Assembly: GCA_910586255.1 (NCBI GenBank)
Contig: CAJUHR010000002.1
Coordinates: 136,895 to 200,894, forward strand
DNA: 64,000 bases
Direction: 5' to 3'
Source: an uncultured Lachnospiraceae bacterium
GTDB lineage: Bacteria; Bacillota; Clostridia; Lachnospirales; Lachnospiraceae
Shown: positions 51,554 to 60,209 of the stretch, in pieces
Layout of the letters: every line of letters starts with the position of its first letter
How positions within the stretch are numbered: the stretch's first letter is position 1
The notes under the pieces: model-generated
Database searches by the model: none
What the model saw: the letters and a program-made list of their open reading frames with translations, nothing else
What the model was told of the DNA's origin: nothing
Translations under genes and position numbers: made by a program

Positions 51554-53380
51554 ATGTGCGGAATTATCGGATATACAGGACCATTGGAGGCCCCCAAAAT
51601 CTTGCTGGAAGGATTGGCCAGCTTAGAATACCGGGGATATGACAGTGCAGGCATTGCCCTGTGCATGGAAGATTCCCATATCTGTCTCATAAAAAGGGCG
51701 GGAAAGGTAAAGAATCTTAAAGAGCATTGCAGTCAGCAGATTTCCGGCTCGGCCCACAGCGGAATCGGACATACCCGCTGGGCTACCCATGGCGGCGTCA
51801 CAGATATCAATGCCCATCCTCATCAGGCAGGGAAGGTCATTCTGATTCACAACGGAATTATTGAAAATTATCATGCTCTCACAGAGCAGTTCCAGCTTGA
51901 AGAGCGCCTGGTTTCCCAGACAGACAGCGAGGTGGCTGCCCAGGTGCTCAACGAACTGTATAAGGGAGATCCACTGGCGGCCATCCGCAGTCTGATTCGG
52001 CTTTTGGACGGTTCTTACAGTTTTTGCATTATGTTTGAAGATCAACCGGGTGCTATTTTCGCTATCCGCAATGTAAGTCCTCTTGTGGCGGCGTCCACCT
52101 CCTCAGGCTCGATGATTGCCTCAGATCTGACCGCGCTGATTCCCTATACCCGCCAGTATTTTGTGGTGCCGGAGCAGCATATTGTCAAGCTGACTCCCTA
52201 CAAAATCCATGTTTATAATCTTGACGATACCTTCAGCAAGGACTATCCGGAAATCATGACAGTCAACTGGAACATGGATGCAGCCATGAAAAACGGCTTT
52301 CCCCATTTTATGCTAAAGGAGATTCACGAACAGCCGGACGCCATGCGCAATACGATTATGCCCCGGGTCAATAAGGGACTACCGGATTTCAGTGACGATG
52401 GGATCCCGGACAGTATTTTTAAAGAATGTGATCAGGTGCAGATTATTGCCTGCGGTACAGCCATGTATGCAGGGATGGTAGCCCGGGCTATCATGCAGCC
52501 GGTTCTTAGGATTCCCATTACCGTGTCCATCGCCTCAGAGTTTCGCTATGAAGATCCTTTGATTGACGACAAATCCTTAGTCATTATTATCTCCCAGTCA
52601 GGAGAGACCATTGACACCTTAGCTGCCCTCAGGCTGGCCCACAAGTGCGGCTCTAAAACCCTGGCAGTGGTCAATGTTAAAGGCTCCACCATTGCGAGGG
52701 AAAGCGATTATGTGCTCTACACCCATGCCGGCCCGGAGATTGCGGTGGCCAGCACAAAGGCATACTCCGTACAGCTTGCCGCTCTGTACATGATCAGCTG
52801 CCGTATGGCCTGGGTTCGCGGGAAATATACAAAGGAGCAGGCATGTTCGTTCCTGGCGGATCTTCTGGATGTGATTCCTGCCATGGAGGCAGTGATTGCT
52901 CAAAAGGATTTTATACGGGGGATATCCTCTCACATTATTCACAGCTCGGATGTGTTCTTTATCGGAAGAGGTCTGGATTACGCCTTTTCCCTGGAGGGCG
53001 CGCTGAAATTAAAAGAAATTTCCTACATTCATTCAGAGGCCTATGCCGCGGGAGAATTGAAGCATGGAACTATTGCCCTGATTTCTGACCAGGTGCCGGT
53101 TATTGCCATAGCCACCCAGGAACATGTGTTTGCAAAAACCATCTCCAATATTCGGGAGGTCAAGGCAAGAGGGGCTTATATCGTTCTTCTTGTCAAAGAA
53201 AATGCCCAGGTGGATGACAATCTGGCAGATATTCAGCTTCGGATTCCCAATGTGGATGACCACTTTACCGTATTCCCCATTGCAGCCGCATTACAGCTGA
53301 TTGCCTATTATGCTTCCGTCAGTAAGCATCTGGATGTGGATCAGCCGCGAAATTTGGCCAAGTCAGTGACGGTTGAATGA
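51554..53380 (+). CDS. glmS: Glutamine-fructose-6-phosphate aminotransferase
   Basis: 608 residues. The N-terminal glutaminase has the catalytic Cys2 in MCGIIGYTG and HTRWATHGG. Two SIS domains follow (IACGTAMYAG, SQSGETIDTLAAL), and the C-terminus DQPRNLAKSVTVE is canonical. It makes glucosamine-6-phosphate for wall and amino-sugar synthesis. It is the only plus-strand housekeeping gene in the right half. AAAGGAG precedes the ATG. Confidence 0.97.
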   Translation: MCGIIGYTGPLEAPKILLEGLASLEYRGYDSAGIALCMEDSHICLIKRAGKVKNLKEHCSQQISGSAHSGIGHTRWATHGGVTDINAHPHQAGKVILIHNGIIENYHALTEQFQLEERLVSQTDSEVAAQVLNELYKGDPLAAIRSLIRLLDGSYSFCIMFEDQPGAIFAIRNVSPLVAASTSSGSMIASDLTALIPYTRQYFVVPEQHIVKLTPYKIHVYNLDDTFSKDYPEIMTVNWNMDAAMKNGFPHFMLKEIHEQPDAMRNTIMPRVNKGLPDFSDDGIPDSIFKECDQVQIIACGTAMYAGMVARAIMQPVLRIPITVSIASEFRYEDPLIDDKSLVIIISQSGETIDTLAALRLAHKCGSKTLAVVNVKGSTIARESDYVLYTHAGPEIAVASTKAYSVQLAALYMISCRMAWVRGKYTKEQACSFLADLLDVIPAMEAVIAQKDFIRGISSHIIHSSDVFFIGRGLDYAFSLEGALKLKEISYIHSEAYAAGELKHGTIALISDQVPVIAIATQEHVFAKTISNIREVKARGAYIVLLVKENAQVDDNLADIQLRIPNVDDHFTVFPIAAALQLIAYYASVSKHLDVDQPRNLAKSVTVE

Positions 53381-53491
53381 GCATTATTAACTGACCGTGA
53401 AAAAATTTGAGGCAGTTCAGACAGGGAACAAAGCATTCGGCAAACCGGATAGGTTCCTTGCCTTCGGAGTTGAATTTTTGAAAATAAAAAT

Positions 53492-53563
53492 TTGCCCGGA
53501 TTAGTAAACATAATTATTTTATGTCTACCTGAGTGCTTTTCAAACACTCCCACATCCGGGCAA
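53492..53563. terminator. Convergent-gene hairpin after glmS
   Basis: TTGCCCGGAT (53492-53501) and ATCCGGGCAA (53554-53563) are perfect 10-bp arms, with an inner GAGTG/CACTC hairpin. It lies between converging glmS and rsfS. The rest of the 227-bp gap has a minor hairpin (GGAAC/GGTTCC) and no gene. Confidence 0.55.
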
Positions 53564-53607
53564 TAATGTTTATTCATTATCTCTTGAAAATCTCTCTTTA
53601 AAATATC

Positions 53608-53961
53608 TCAGTGAAATTTTGCGGCATCCACTACTTTTCCGTCTCTCCAGATCCGCTCTAAATCATAGAACAACCGGTCCTCTCTGCAGAACACATGAAC
53701 AATAATATCTCCGTAATCCATAAGAATCCAGTTGGCGCTTCGATATCCTTCGATCTGTCTGGGAGTATATCCGGCCTTTCCAAGGATCTCCTCCACGTTA
53801 TCAGTCATGGCCTGAACCTGATTGGCATTGGAACCGCTGGCTATTATAAAATAGTCAGCAAGCACAGACACCTCATGGATATCAATAATGCGGATATCCT
53901 CCCCTTTCTTGTCCTCCAATGCATGAATCGCCAGCTTTACCATCTCTTTAGCCTGATCCAT
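53608..53961 (-). CDS. rsfS: Ribosomal silencing factor RsfS
   Basis: 117 residues from ATG 53961, with AAAGGAGAG ahead, just after the yqeK stop. The motifs VLADYFIIASGSNANQVQAM and WILMDYGDIIVHVF identify the Iojap/RsfS family, which binds L14 and blocks subunit joining in starvation. It is paired with yqeK and nadD as in other Firmicutes. Confidence 0.95.
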   Translation of the reverse strand: MDQAKEMVKLAIHALEDKKGEDIRIIDIHEVSVLADYFIIASGSNANQVQAMTDNVEEILGKAGYTPRQIEGYRSANWILMDYGDIIVHVFCREDRLFYDLERIWRDGKVVDAAKFH

Positions 53962-53965
53962 CCGC

Positions 53966-54607
53966 TCACTCTCCTTTCTCCAATGATCTTTCTGTCTCAC
54001 AGAAATTATCTGTCTTTATGCCCTTTTCCACGATCTCTCTGAAATATTCATAGGCATGCCAGGTCAAAGAATCCACACAGGAATTTTTCTTTTTTAAATA
54101 GGCCAGAGTCCCTGCAAGAATCTCATACATAGCCTTATCCAAATCCTGAAAAGCCAGATAACGCATCTGTTCCAGATTGGAGGCCTTGTTTCTTCTTGGT
54201 TCAATATAGTCTGCAATATAAAGAATCTTGTCCAACATTCCCATCCGGGGCTTGCCGGTGGTATGGCAACGGATAGCCGAAAGAATCTCCGGATCCTGAA
54301 TACCAAATTTGTGCTCAGCCATCCAGGCGCCGTAGGTGGCATGAATCACTGCCGGGGCCTTCTTTTCACCCTCCGTCAGTTTGATGCCATGTTTCTGGCA
54401 CTTGACAATCAGCTCATTATCCCCGTACCGCTTGGCGCAATCGTGTAAAAGTCCTGCCAGCTCTGCCCTTCGCAGGTCATATCCATAACGCATGGCCAGT
54501 GCCATACAGGTATAGGACACGCTCAGGGAATGTTCATAACGCATGGGATCCAGCTTGGATTTCAACTGCTTCCGATAAGTGAAAATCTGTTCGTCTATGG
54601 TAATCAT
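53966..54607 (-). CDS. yqeK: YqeK-type HD-domain hydrolase
   Basis: 213 residues. Metal-binding HD motifs: H in YEHSLSVSY, HD in GLLHDCAKR, and HATYGAWMAE further on. YqeK proteins hydrolyse diadenosine tetraphosphate symmetrically. It lies directly before rsfS; a 105-bp gap separates it from nadD. Confidence 0.93.
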   Translation of the reverse strand: MITIDEQIFTYRKQLKSKLDPMRYEHSLSVSYTCMALAMRYGYDLRRAELAGLLHDCAKRYGDNELIVKCQKHGIKLTEGEKKAPAVIHATYGAWMAEHKFGIQDPEILSAIRCHTTGKPRMGMLDKILYIADYIEPRRNKASNLEQMRYLAFQDLDKAMYEILAGTLAYLKKKNSCVDSLTWHAYEYFREIVEKGIKTDNFCETERSLEKGE

Positions 54608-54712
54608 CCTGTACTCCTGTTATTTATACTCATACTCGCGGGCATACTTATTTGCCAAATGATTGGGTAAGTTACCTGGAAATAAAAGAATTATGTTGGC
54701 AAATCATTTTGC

Positions 54713-55330
54713 TTATGGGTATACCTTCTCGTAGAGCCTGTGAGCATGAATGTACGCCTTCACACTGTCCGCTACATACGGGCCAAGCTCCTTTCCCTGT
54801 GCAGCCATCTCCCGCAGCTCTCCGGAGGAAATATCCACCTCAGGACAGTGGAGAAAACGGATATCCGCCCTGTAGATCCTTCTAAGATAATCGGCCTGCT
54901 CCTCAATGGAACAAGGGGCCTCCTCGTATTCTCTCTCAGCAACCAGCAAAACCACCTGTCTCATCACCTCCTGGGGGTGATACCAATTTTCAATCTGATA
55001 GAGGGAATCTGCTCCGGCAATAAAATAAAAGCAGTGCTCCGGATACTGTTCGTGAAGAAGCCTTAAGGTCTCTGCAGTATAGGTATTCCCCTGCCGCCAA
55101 ACCTCAAAATCCGAACACACAAAATAAGGATAATCTCTGATTGCCAGGCGAACCATCTCCATCCGGTGCTCTGCCGGCGTCACCACATGGTCCTTCTTGT
55201 GAGGCGGAGTTCCGGATGGCATAAACCAGATTTCATCCAGCTTATATTCTTTGTAGGCCTGTCTGCCTAACAGCAGATGTCCGTTATGGATCGGGTCAAA
55301 GGTTCCCCCCATAATTCCAATCTCAGCCAT
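54713..55330 (-). CDS. nadD: Nicotinate-nucleotide adenylyltransferase
   Basis: 205 residues from ATG 55330; ATG 55348 is possible but has a poorly spaced ribosome binding site. The nucleotidyltransferase signature GGTFDPIHNGHLLLG and the C-terminal DISSGELREM (usually SSTxIR) are present. It makes deamido-NAD from NaMN in NAD synthesis. Neighbouring yhbY and obgE are the usual partners. Confidence 0.94.
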   Translation of the reverse strand: MAEIGIMGGTFDPIHNGHLLLGRQAYKEYKLDEIWFMPSGTPPHKKDHVVTPAEHRMEMVRLAIRDYPYFVCSDFEVWRQGNTYTAETLRLLHEQYPEHCFYFIAGADSLYQIENWYHPQEVMRQVVLLVAEREYEEAPCSIEEQADYLRRIYRADIRFLHCPEVDISSGELREMAAQGKELGPYVADSVKAYIHAHRLYEKVYP

Positions 55331-55372
55331 GAATTTCACGCCTTTCATTTACCCTTTGGCAGCTGTATAAGT

Positions 55373-55672
55373 CTATTGGACCGGCAGCGCAATCTTTCGC
55401 TTTTTTTCATCCTTTGCCTGACGGTAGAGAACGATTTTTTTCCCAATTACCTGGACAACCTCTGAGTGGGTTCGTTCCGACAAAATCTCTGCTATGGACT
55501 TTCCGTCATCCAGACAGTTTTTTAATACCGTAATCTTAATCAGCTCCCGGGCCTCTAATGCCTCCTCAACGGCGGTTGTCAGCTCCGGTGTCAGGCTGGA
55601 CTTGCCAATATGAAGAACTGGTTCTGTGGTCATGGCAATGCCTTTTAAATAGGCTCTCTGTTTGCTTGTCAT
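55373..55672 (-). CDS. yhbY: YhbY-type ribosome assembly RNA-binding protein
   Basis: 99 residues from ATG 55672. CRM domain with LTSKQRAYLKG-like start (MTSKQRAYLKGIAM), LHIGKSSLTPE and the GxxG-like IGKKIVLYR. CRM proteins bind pre-50S particles. It is 13 bp after obgE and probably in one operon. Confidence 0.93.
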   Translation of the reverse strand: MTSKQRAYLKGIAMTTEPVLHIGKSSLTPELTTAVEEALEARELIKITVLKNCLDDGKSIAEILSERTHSEVVQVIGKKIVLYRQAKDEKKRKIALPVQ

Positions 55673-55685
55673 GAGGCCTCTCCTT

Positions 55686-56969
55686 TTATTTATAGTAGTC
55701 AAATGCCAGTCCGTACATGCGCACGGTATCGCCTTCCTGGATTCCAGCCGCCTCCAGATCATCCAAAATCCCATTTTCCCTTAAGAAATTCTGAAAGAAC
55801 TGAAATCCCTTTTCAGACTCCAGATTTGTATATCCCAGCATTTTCTCGATTCGGGGACCCTCCACCACGTAGGCGCCATCCTCATCACGCTCCACGGTAT
55901 AGGGAAGATTTCTGTCCCCGGCATATTCAATCTCAAATTCCTTTTCAAATATCACAGGCTTACGGCTGACTGTTCCCAATAGCTCGTAAACCTTGTACAG
56001 CAGCTCCTTTATTCCCTGTCCGCTGACAGCAGAAATCGGATAAACCGAAATACCCTCCGGTTCAAATTCCCGGCGCAACACCTTTAGAGGATCTTCATCT
56101 TTCGGATATACCGCATCCATCTTGTTGGCCGCAATCACCATAGGACGCTTTAGAAGCTCCGGATTGTAATGCCTGAGCTCTTCATGGATCGTCCGGATGT
56201 CCTCCACCGGATTGCGCCCTTCTGTTCCTGCCGCGTCCACCACATGAATAAGAACCCGGGTCCTCTCAATGTGGCGCAAAAAATCATGGCCCAGGCCGAC
56301 TCCCTGAGATGCTCCCTCGATCAGCCCCGGAATATCCGCCATGATAAAGCCGGCATCTCCGTCTAAATCCACCACCCCCAGATGGGGATCCAGTGTGGTG
56401 AAATGATAATTGGCAATCCGGGGACGGGCGTTACTGACCCGGGAAAGGAGTGTGGATTTTCCTACATTGGGAAAGCCTACCAACCCCACATCGGCAATTA
56501 CCTTTAACTCCAGCATCACCCACAGCTCATGGCCCGGCTGCCCCGGCTGGGCATACTTGGGCACCTGCATGGTGGCTGTGGCAAAATTCATATTTCCCAG
56601 ACCGCCCTTTCCGCCTCGCAGAATTACCTCCCTCCGATTGTCCCCGGACATGTCGGCAATTACCTTACCGCTCTCAAAATCCTTGATCACTGTGCCCTCT
56701 GGCACCTTCACAATCAAATCATCCGCATCCGCACCGTGACAGCGCTTTTTTCCTCCCGGCTGTCCGTCCTTTGCCACATACTTACGCACATGGCGGAAAT
56801 CCGTCAGCGTATTCAGTCCGGGATCCACCTGGAAAATAATATTTCCGCCCCGGCCTCCGTCTCCTCCGTCCGGACCACCTGCAGGCACATAAAGCTCCCG
56901 GCGGAAGCTGACATGGCCGTCTCCTCCCTTGCCGGATTTAATAAAAATCTTTGCTCTGTCTGCAAACAT
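55686..56969 (-). CDS. obgE: Ribosome assembly GTPase Obg
   Basis: 427 residues from ATG 56969. The glycine-rich Obg fold (KSGKGGDGHVSFRRE, GGPDGGDGGRGG) is at the N-terminus. The G domain has GFPNVGKST and DIPGLIEGAS, NKMD. A C-terminal OCT domain ends at about residue 425. Obg acts in late 50S assembly. In B. subtilis it is linked to sporulation control. Confidence 0.96.
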   Translation of the reverse strand: MFADRAKIFIKSGKGGDGHVSFRRELYVPAGGPDGGDGGRGGNIIFQVDPGLNTLTDFRHVRKYVAKDGQPGGKKRCHGADADDLIVKVPEGTVIKDFESGKVIADMSGDNRREVILRGGKGGLGNMNFATATMQVPKYAQPGQPGHELWVMLELKVIADVGLVGFPNVGKSTLLSRVSNARPRIANYHFTTLDPHLGVVDLDGDAGFIMADIPGLIEGASQGVGLGHDFLRHIERTRVLIHVVDAAGTEGRNPVEDIRTIHEELRHYNPELLKRPMVIAANKMDAVYPKDEDPLKVLRREFEPEGISVYPISAVSGQGIKELLYKVYELLGTVSRKPVIFEKEFEIEYAGDRNLPYTVERDEDGAYVVEGPRIEKMLGYTNLESEKGFQFFQNFLRENGILDDLEAAGIQEGDTVRMYGLAFDYYK

Positions 56970-57093
56970 TCCTTCACCTGACCTTTCAGCGGCAGACAGT
57001 ATCATCTGTTGCCTGACTGCCCTTTTGGTAAAAAAGGCTCCATACCTGGTATCAGTATGAAGCCTGTCAGTCCGATTGAATTGTTATGATCAA

Positions 57094-57387
57094 TTATTCG
57101 TTGATTGTTCTGGGATACACAGAAACCTGCTTTCTGTCTCTGCCCTTTCTCTCAAATCTGACAACACCATCTGTCATAGCAAACAGGGTATCATCTCCGC
57201 CGCGGCCCACATTCAGACCAGGATGGATCTTGGTGCCACGCTGCCGGTACAGAATGTTGCCTGCCAGTACAAACTGACCATCTGCTCTCTTGGCGCCCAG
57301 TCTCTTAGCCTCGGAATCTCTGCCGTTCTTTGTGGAACCTACACCCTTTTTATGAGCAAACAATTGAAGGTTCATCTTAAACATCAC
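57094..57387 (-). CDS. rpmA: 50S ribosomal protein L27 with cleavable extension
   Basis: 97 residues. The N-terminal MNLQLF precedes AHKKGVGSTKNGRDSE, the Firmicute-type extension cut between Phe and Ala by Prp. GRGGDDTLFA is typical of L27. The protease gene lies directly upstream with no gap. Confidence 0.97.
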   Translation of the reverse strand: MMFKMNLQLFAHKKGVGSTKNGRDSEAKRLGAKRADGQFVLAGNILYRQRGTKIHPGLNVGRGGDDTLFAMTDGVVRFERKGRDRKQVSVYPRTINE

Positions 57388-57726
57388 TTACACCTCCTTA
57401 TAACTGATTTTAATATATGGCTCTCCGTATTCCTCCCCGATATTCGTCAGACCCAATATCAGAGAATTCATAAGGAGTGTCGCTTCTGCATCTGCCTTAC
57501 CGGTAAAACGGAAACGGAATGTACCGCTCTCTTCCTCCGCCTCAGCCTCAAACAGGGAATCCGTAAAACGCTCCACACTGTTGGCCATATTAAGAGTCAG
57601 GGCGGATACAGCGGAGCACACCAGCTCCTGCCCTTCTTGATAGTTGTCGGCATAGCCTGCATGTCCTGACATCAAAAGTCCACGGTAAGAATGATCCGAA
57701 TCGACTAATACGGTTACATTAATCAT
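57388..57726 (-). CDS. prp: Ribosomal-processing cysteine protease Prp
   Basis: 112 residues. Catalytic His in SGHAGYAD (residue 22) and Cys in ELVCSAVSALT (about residue 36). Prp removes the L27 N-terminal extension, essential in Firmicutes with this form. The operon order rplU-prp-rpmA is conserved, with L21 3 bp upstream. Confidence 0.95.
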   Translation of the reverse strand: MINVTVLVDSDHSYRGLLMSGHAGYADNYQEGQELVCSAVSALTLNMANSVERFTDSLFEAEAEEESGTFRFRFTGKADAEATLLMNSLILGLTNIGEEYGEPYIKISYKEV

Positions 57727-57729
57727 AGT

Positions 57730-58038
57730 CTACGCATTGATCTTGTCAATCTTGACCTGAGTATAGAGCTGTCTGTGACCGTTTTTCTTGTGATATCCGG
57801 TCTTTCTCTTATACTTGTACACAATAATCTTTTTTCCCTTGCCCTCTTTCACAACGGTTCCGGAAACGGTCGCTCCTGCCACAGTAGGACATCCGATGGA
57901 CAACTCACCGTTGTTTACTGCAAGAACCTGGTCGAACGTAACGGTCTCGCCGGCGTCCACACCAAGCTTTTCAACCATAATGACATCGCCTTCCGCTACC
58001 TTGTACTGCTTACCACCTGTCGCAATAATCGCGTACAT
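57730..58038 (-). CDS. rplU: 50S ribosomal protein L21
   Basis: 102 residues from ATG 58038 behind AGGAGGTGC. MYAIIATGGKQYKVAEGD at the start and KRKTGYHKKNGHRQLYTQVKI at the end are characteristic. It heads the rplU-prp-rpmA operon. Confidence 0.97.
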   Translation of the reverse strand: MYAIIATGGKQYKVAEGDVIMVEKLGVDAGETVTFDQVLAVNNGELSIGCPTVAGATVSGTVVKEGKGKKIIVYKYKRKTGYHKKNGHRQLYTQVKIDKINA

Positions 58039-58128
58039 ATAGCACCTCCTGTTATCATTACTCGCCAGCTTTGGTGTCCGGAAAGCATATTTCCTTCCGA
58101 AGCTTCTCAACCTCGCTGTGCGGCATAC
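58039..58128 (-). ncRNA. Candidate ribosomal L21 leader RNA
   Basis: The transcript from the promoter at 58135-58163 has a leader of about 90 nt with GCCGCACAGCGAG, then paired GCTTCGGAAGG / CTTTCCGG-like stretches, before the rplU ribosome binding site. This matches my memory of the L21 leader family, a ribosomal-protein autoregulatory element in Firmicutes. The boundaries are approximate. Confidence 0.5.
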
Positions 58129-58134
58129 CTAGAT

Positions 58135-58163
58135 ATGATAGCATGGCATAAAAAGAATGTCAA
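58135..58163 (-). promoter_or_regulatory. rplU promoter
   Basis: On the minus strand TTGACA (58163-58158), 17 bp, TATCAT (58140-58135). Close to consensus, as expected for ribosomal proteins. Confidence 0.8.
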
Positions 58164-58266
58164 TCAGATTTTCCTTTTTTTATCCATTTTTTAGTAACAG
58201 GCTTTAACCGTTCAGACAATGGAGGATTTGACAGGAATTTTAGGCGTCAAGCTTGCTTGTTGTCCG

Positions 58267-58298
58267 GCTCAGACGGGCAACAAGATACTCGTCTGAGC
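58267..58298. terminator. Hairpin after RNase G gene, with REP-like neighbour
   Basis: GCTCAGACG (58267-58275) and CGTCTGAGC (58290-58298) form a perfect 9-bp stem three bases after the RNase G stop. Adjacent sequence 58242-58268 has GGCGTCAAGCTTGC and TTGTCCGGCT, both also found (one inverted, with one change) at 18.77-18.86 kb. Confidence 0.55.
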
Positions 58299-58300
58299 TG

Positions 58301-59494
58301 TTACATCACGCCGGCTAATTGCTCCCGCAAAGGCTTTTTTCCCTTTTTTCTTGTAAGCTCCACCAGATTTAACTGGGTCATATCCACAACCGTGGTCTTG
58401 ACCGGATCCAGAGCCGCAAAGCCGCGCAGGCATTCCATGAGAAGAGCCTTGTCCTTCTCCTCTTTCATATCAATAAAATCCACCATGATAATGCCGGACA
58501 GATTTCTCAGTCTTAGCTGATGACAGACTTCCCTGGCAGCTTCTAAATTGATCATGCGGATGGTATCCTCCTGATTTTTCTTTCCGGAATATTTTCCTGT
58601 ATTTACGTCAATCACCACCATGGCTTCCGTGGTTTCAATCACCAGATAACCACCGGATTTCAGCCAGACTCTCCTCTGGCAGGCCTGGTCCATGACGGTT
58701 TTTAAGGAATACAGCTTTGCTAAGGATACAAGAGGATCCTGATAAAACCGCAGCTTTTCCTGATCCTCTGGCTGATATTGTTCCATATATCTGCGGATGG
58801 TCTCAAAAACTTCTTTTTCATCTGTCAGAATCTCTTTGATGGTTCCCACATGGCTGCCTTTAAGGCTCTTGATATATTCCGGCTCTGCCTGGCGCAAAAG
58901 ACTTCCACAAATAAGGTAGTCTCCTGATGCCACCACATTGCGATAATCCTTCAGCAAAACGGTTACTTCTTTAAAGATCTCCTCATCCATCTCATACCCG
59001 TTGGTGCGGATAATGATTCCCATCTCATTATTTAAAAGCTCCTCCAGCTTCGGGCGCAGCTGTTCCTTCCATGTCCGGTCATGAATCTTGGAGGAAAATG
59101 CCACAGACTTTTTGCCGGCTGTCAACACCACATATTTGCCTGTAAAATTCAAGTTTGACGTCAGCACCGGATCCTTAGTCCCCACCGCGTCCCTGGCAAC
59201 CTGGATGATGATCTCATCTCCGCTTTTCAGCTGACAGGAATCCTTTTGTTTGCCCTGTGCTATTCCCACTAAGAGAGCTGCCGGATTATCCTCCAGACTG
59301 TAATAGCCGGTCCGCCCCTGGCCGAAATCCACAAAAGCCGCGTTGAGATTCTTTACAATACGATTGATCCGTCCTATATAGATGTTTCCCAGAACCGAGC
59401 CCTGCTCCTCAAGACTTAGCTCAAGAGCCTCACTCTCGGAAAACAAGGCTGTCAGGATCCGATCTCTCCATCGGGTTATTATCAGCTTATTCAA
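58301..59494 (-). CDS. rng: Ribonuclease E/G family protein
   Basis: 397 residues from TTG 59494, with GGAGAG ahead. An S1-like domain (GNIYIGRINRIVKNLNAAFVDFGQGRTGYY) is followed by the catalytic domain with metal-binding aspartates in VVIDVNTGKYSG and IIMVDFIDMKEEKD. It lacks the RNase E scaffold. Its start overlaps the previous gene by 8 bp. It likely processes rRNA or mRNA. Confidence 0.92.
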   Translation of the reverse strand: MNKLIITRWRDRILTALFSESEALELSLEEQGSVLGNIYIGRINRIVKNLNAAFVDFGQGRTGYYSLEDNPAALLVGIAQGKQKDSCQLKSGDEIIIQVARDAVGTKDPVLTSNLNFTGKYVVLTAGKKSVAFSSKIHDRTWKEQLRPKLEELLNNEMGIIIRTNGYEMDEEIFKEVTVLLKDYRNVVASGDYLICGSLLRQAEPEYIKSLKGSHVGTIKEILTDEKEVFETIRRYMEQYQPEDQEKLRFYQDPLVSLAKLYSLKTVMDQACQRRVWLKSGGYLVIETTEAMVVIDVNTGKYSGKKNQEDTIRMINLEAAREVCHQLRLRNLSGIIMVDFIDMKEEKDKALLMECLRGFAALDPVKTTVVDMTQLNLVELTRKKGKKPLREQLAGVM

Positions 59495-60209
59495 TGTTCT
59501 CTCCAAACTGGTCCAACGGACAAAAATCCGGCGTTTCAATATCTGACCGGTTTCCGTAGACCTCATCTCTGTGAATAGCCAGTGCAAACTGGTCCAGCTT
59601 TTCCCTCCGGCTCTCCATATAAGCCTGAATAACCACCTCCGGCTTTAGATTGGCAGCACTGCCCGCAGCCACACGCATCCTAATAGTGTAATCATTTTCC
59701 GGACAAAGTCTGTAAATCCACGGACGGATATCGATTTCTCTCTCACCCTTTTTTGTCTTTTTCAACACAGGAACAAAGTCCCTTTTTAAAAAGTCCAAGA
59801 GCCCGTCAGAAAACTCCTGCCAGTTTGCCGGCTCATATCCCTGGCGAAACCGCACCGTATAGTCAGCTGCAGCTACAATGGACATGGCGGCCGCGGCCTG
59901 GTCGGGAAGCCTTTTATAGCTTAAAATTTCCACTCCCTCAGTCATGGCGTCATTGAGCCGTTTAATCATCCGGACAGAGGATTCGGTGGATAAGACTTCG
60001 ATATCCACATATTCGCCTCTGCTGGTGATCCCCACTCCCAAGGGTGACGCAAAGGACATGATCTGATGGGGGCTGAAACCCTCGCTGTAACGGATATCCA
60101 CATCAGCCCGGCGCATGACCTTTTGGAAATATCGCATCATATCCAGATGACCGATATATTTCATAGTGCCCTCTTTTGAGAATTTAATTCTTATCTTCAA
60201 AGCAGACAC
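59487..60209 (-). CDS. TIGR03936-type radical-SAM-associated protein
   Basis: 240 residues of the DUF2344 family: KIRIKFSKEGTMKYIGHLDMMRYFQKVMRRA at the start and SFASPLGVG in the middle. Family members always accompany a TIGR03960-type radical SAM protein or are fused to it. Here the partner gene overlaps upstream by 26 bp. The reaction of the pair is unknown. Confidence 0.88.
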   Translation of the reverse strand: MSALKIRIKFSKEGTMKYIGHLDMMRYFQKVMRRADVDIRYSEGFSPHQIMSFASPLGVGITSRGEYVDIEVLSTESSVRMIKRLNDAMTEGVEILSYKRLPDQAAAAMSIVAAADYTVRFRQGYEPANWQEFSDGLLDFLKRDFVPVLKKTKKGEREIDIRPWIYRLCPENDYTIRMRVAAGSAANLKPEVVIQAYMESRREKLDQFALAIHRDEVYGNRSDIETPDFCPLDQFGENIE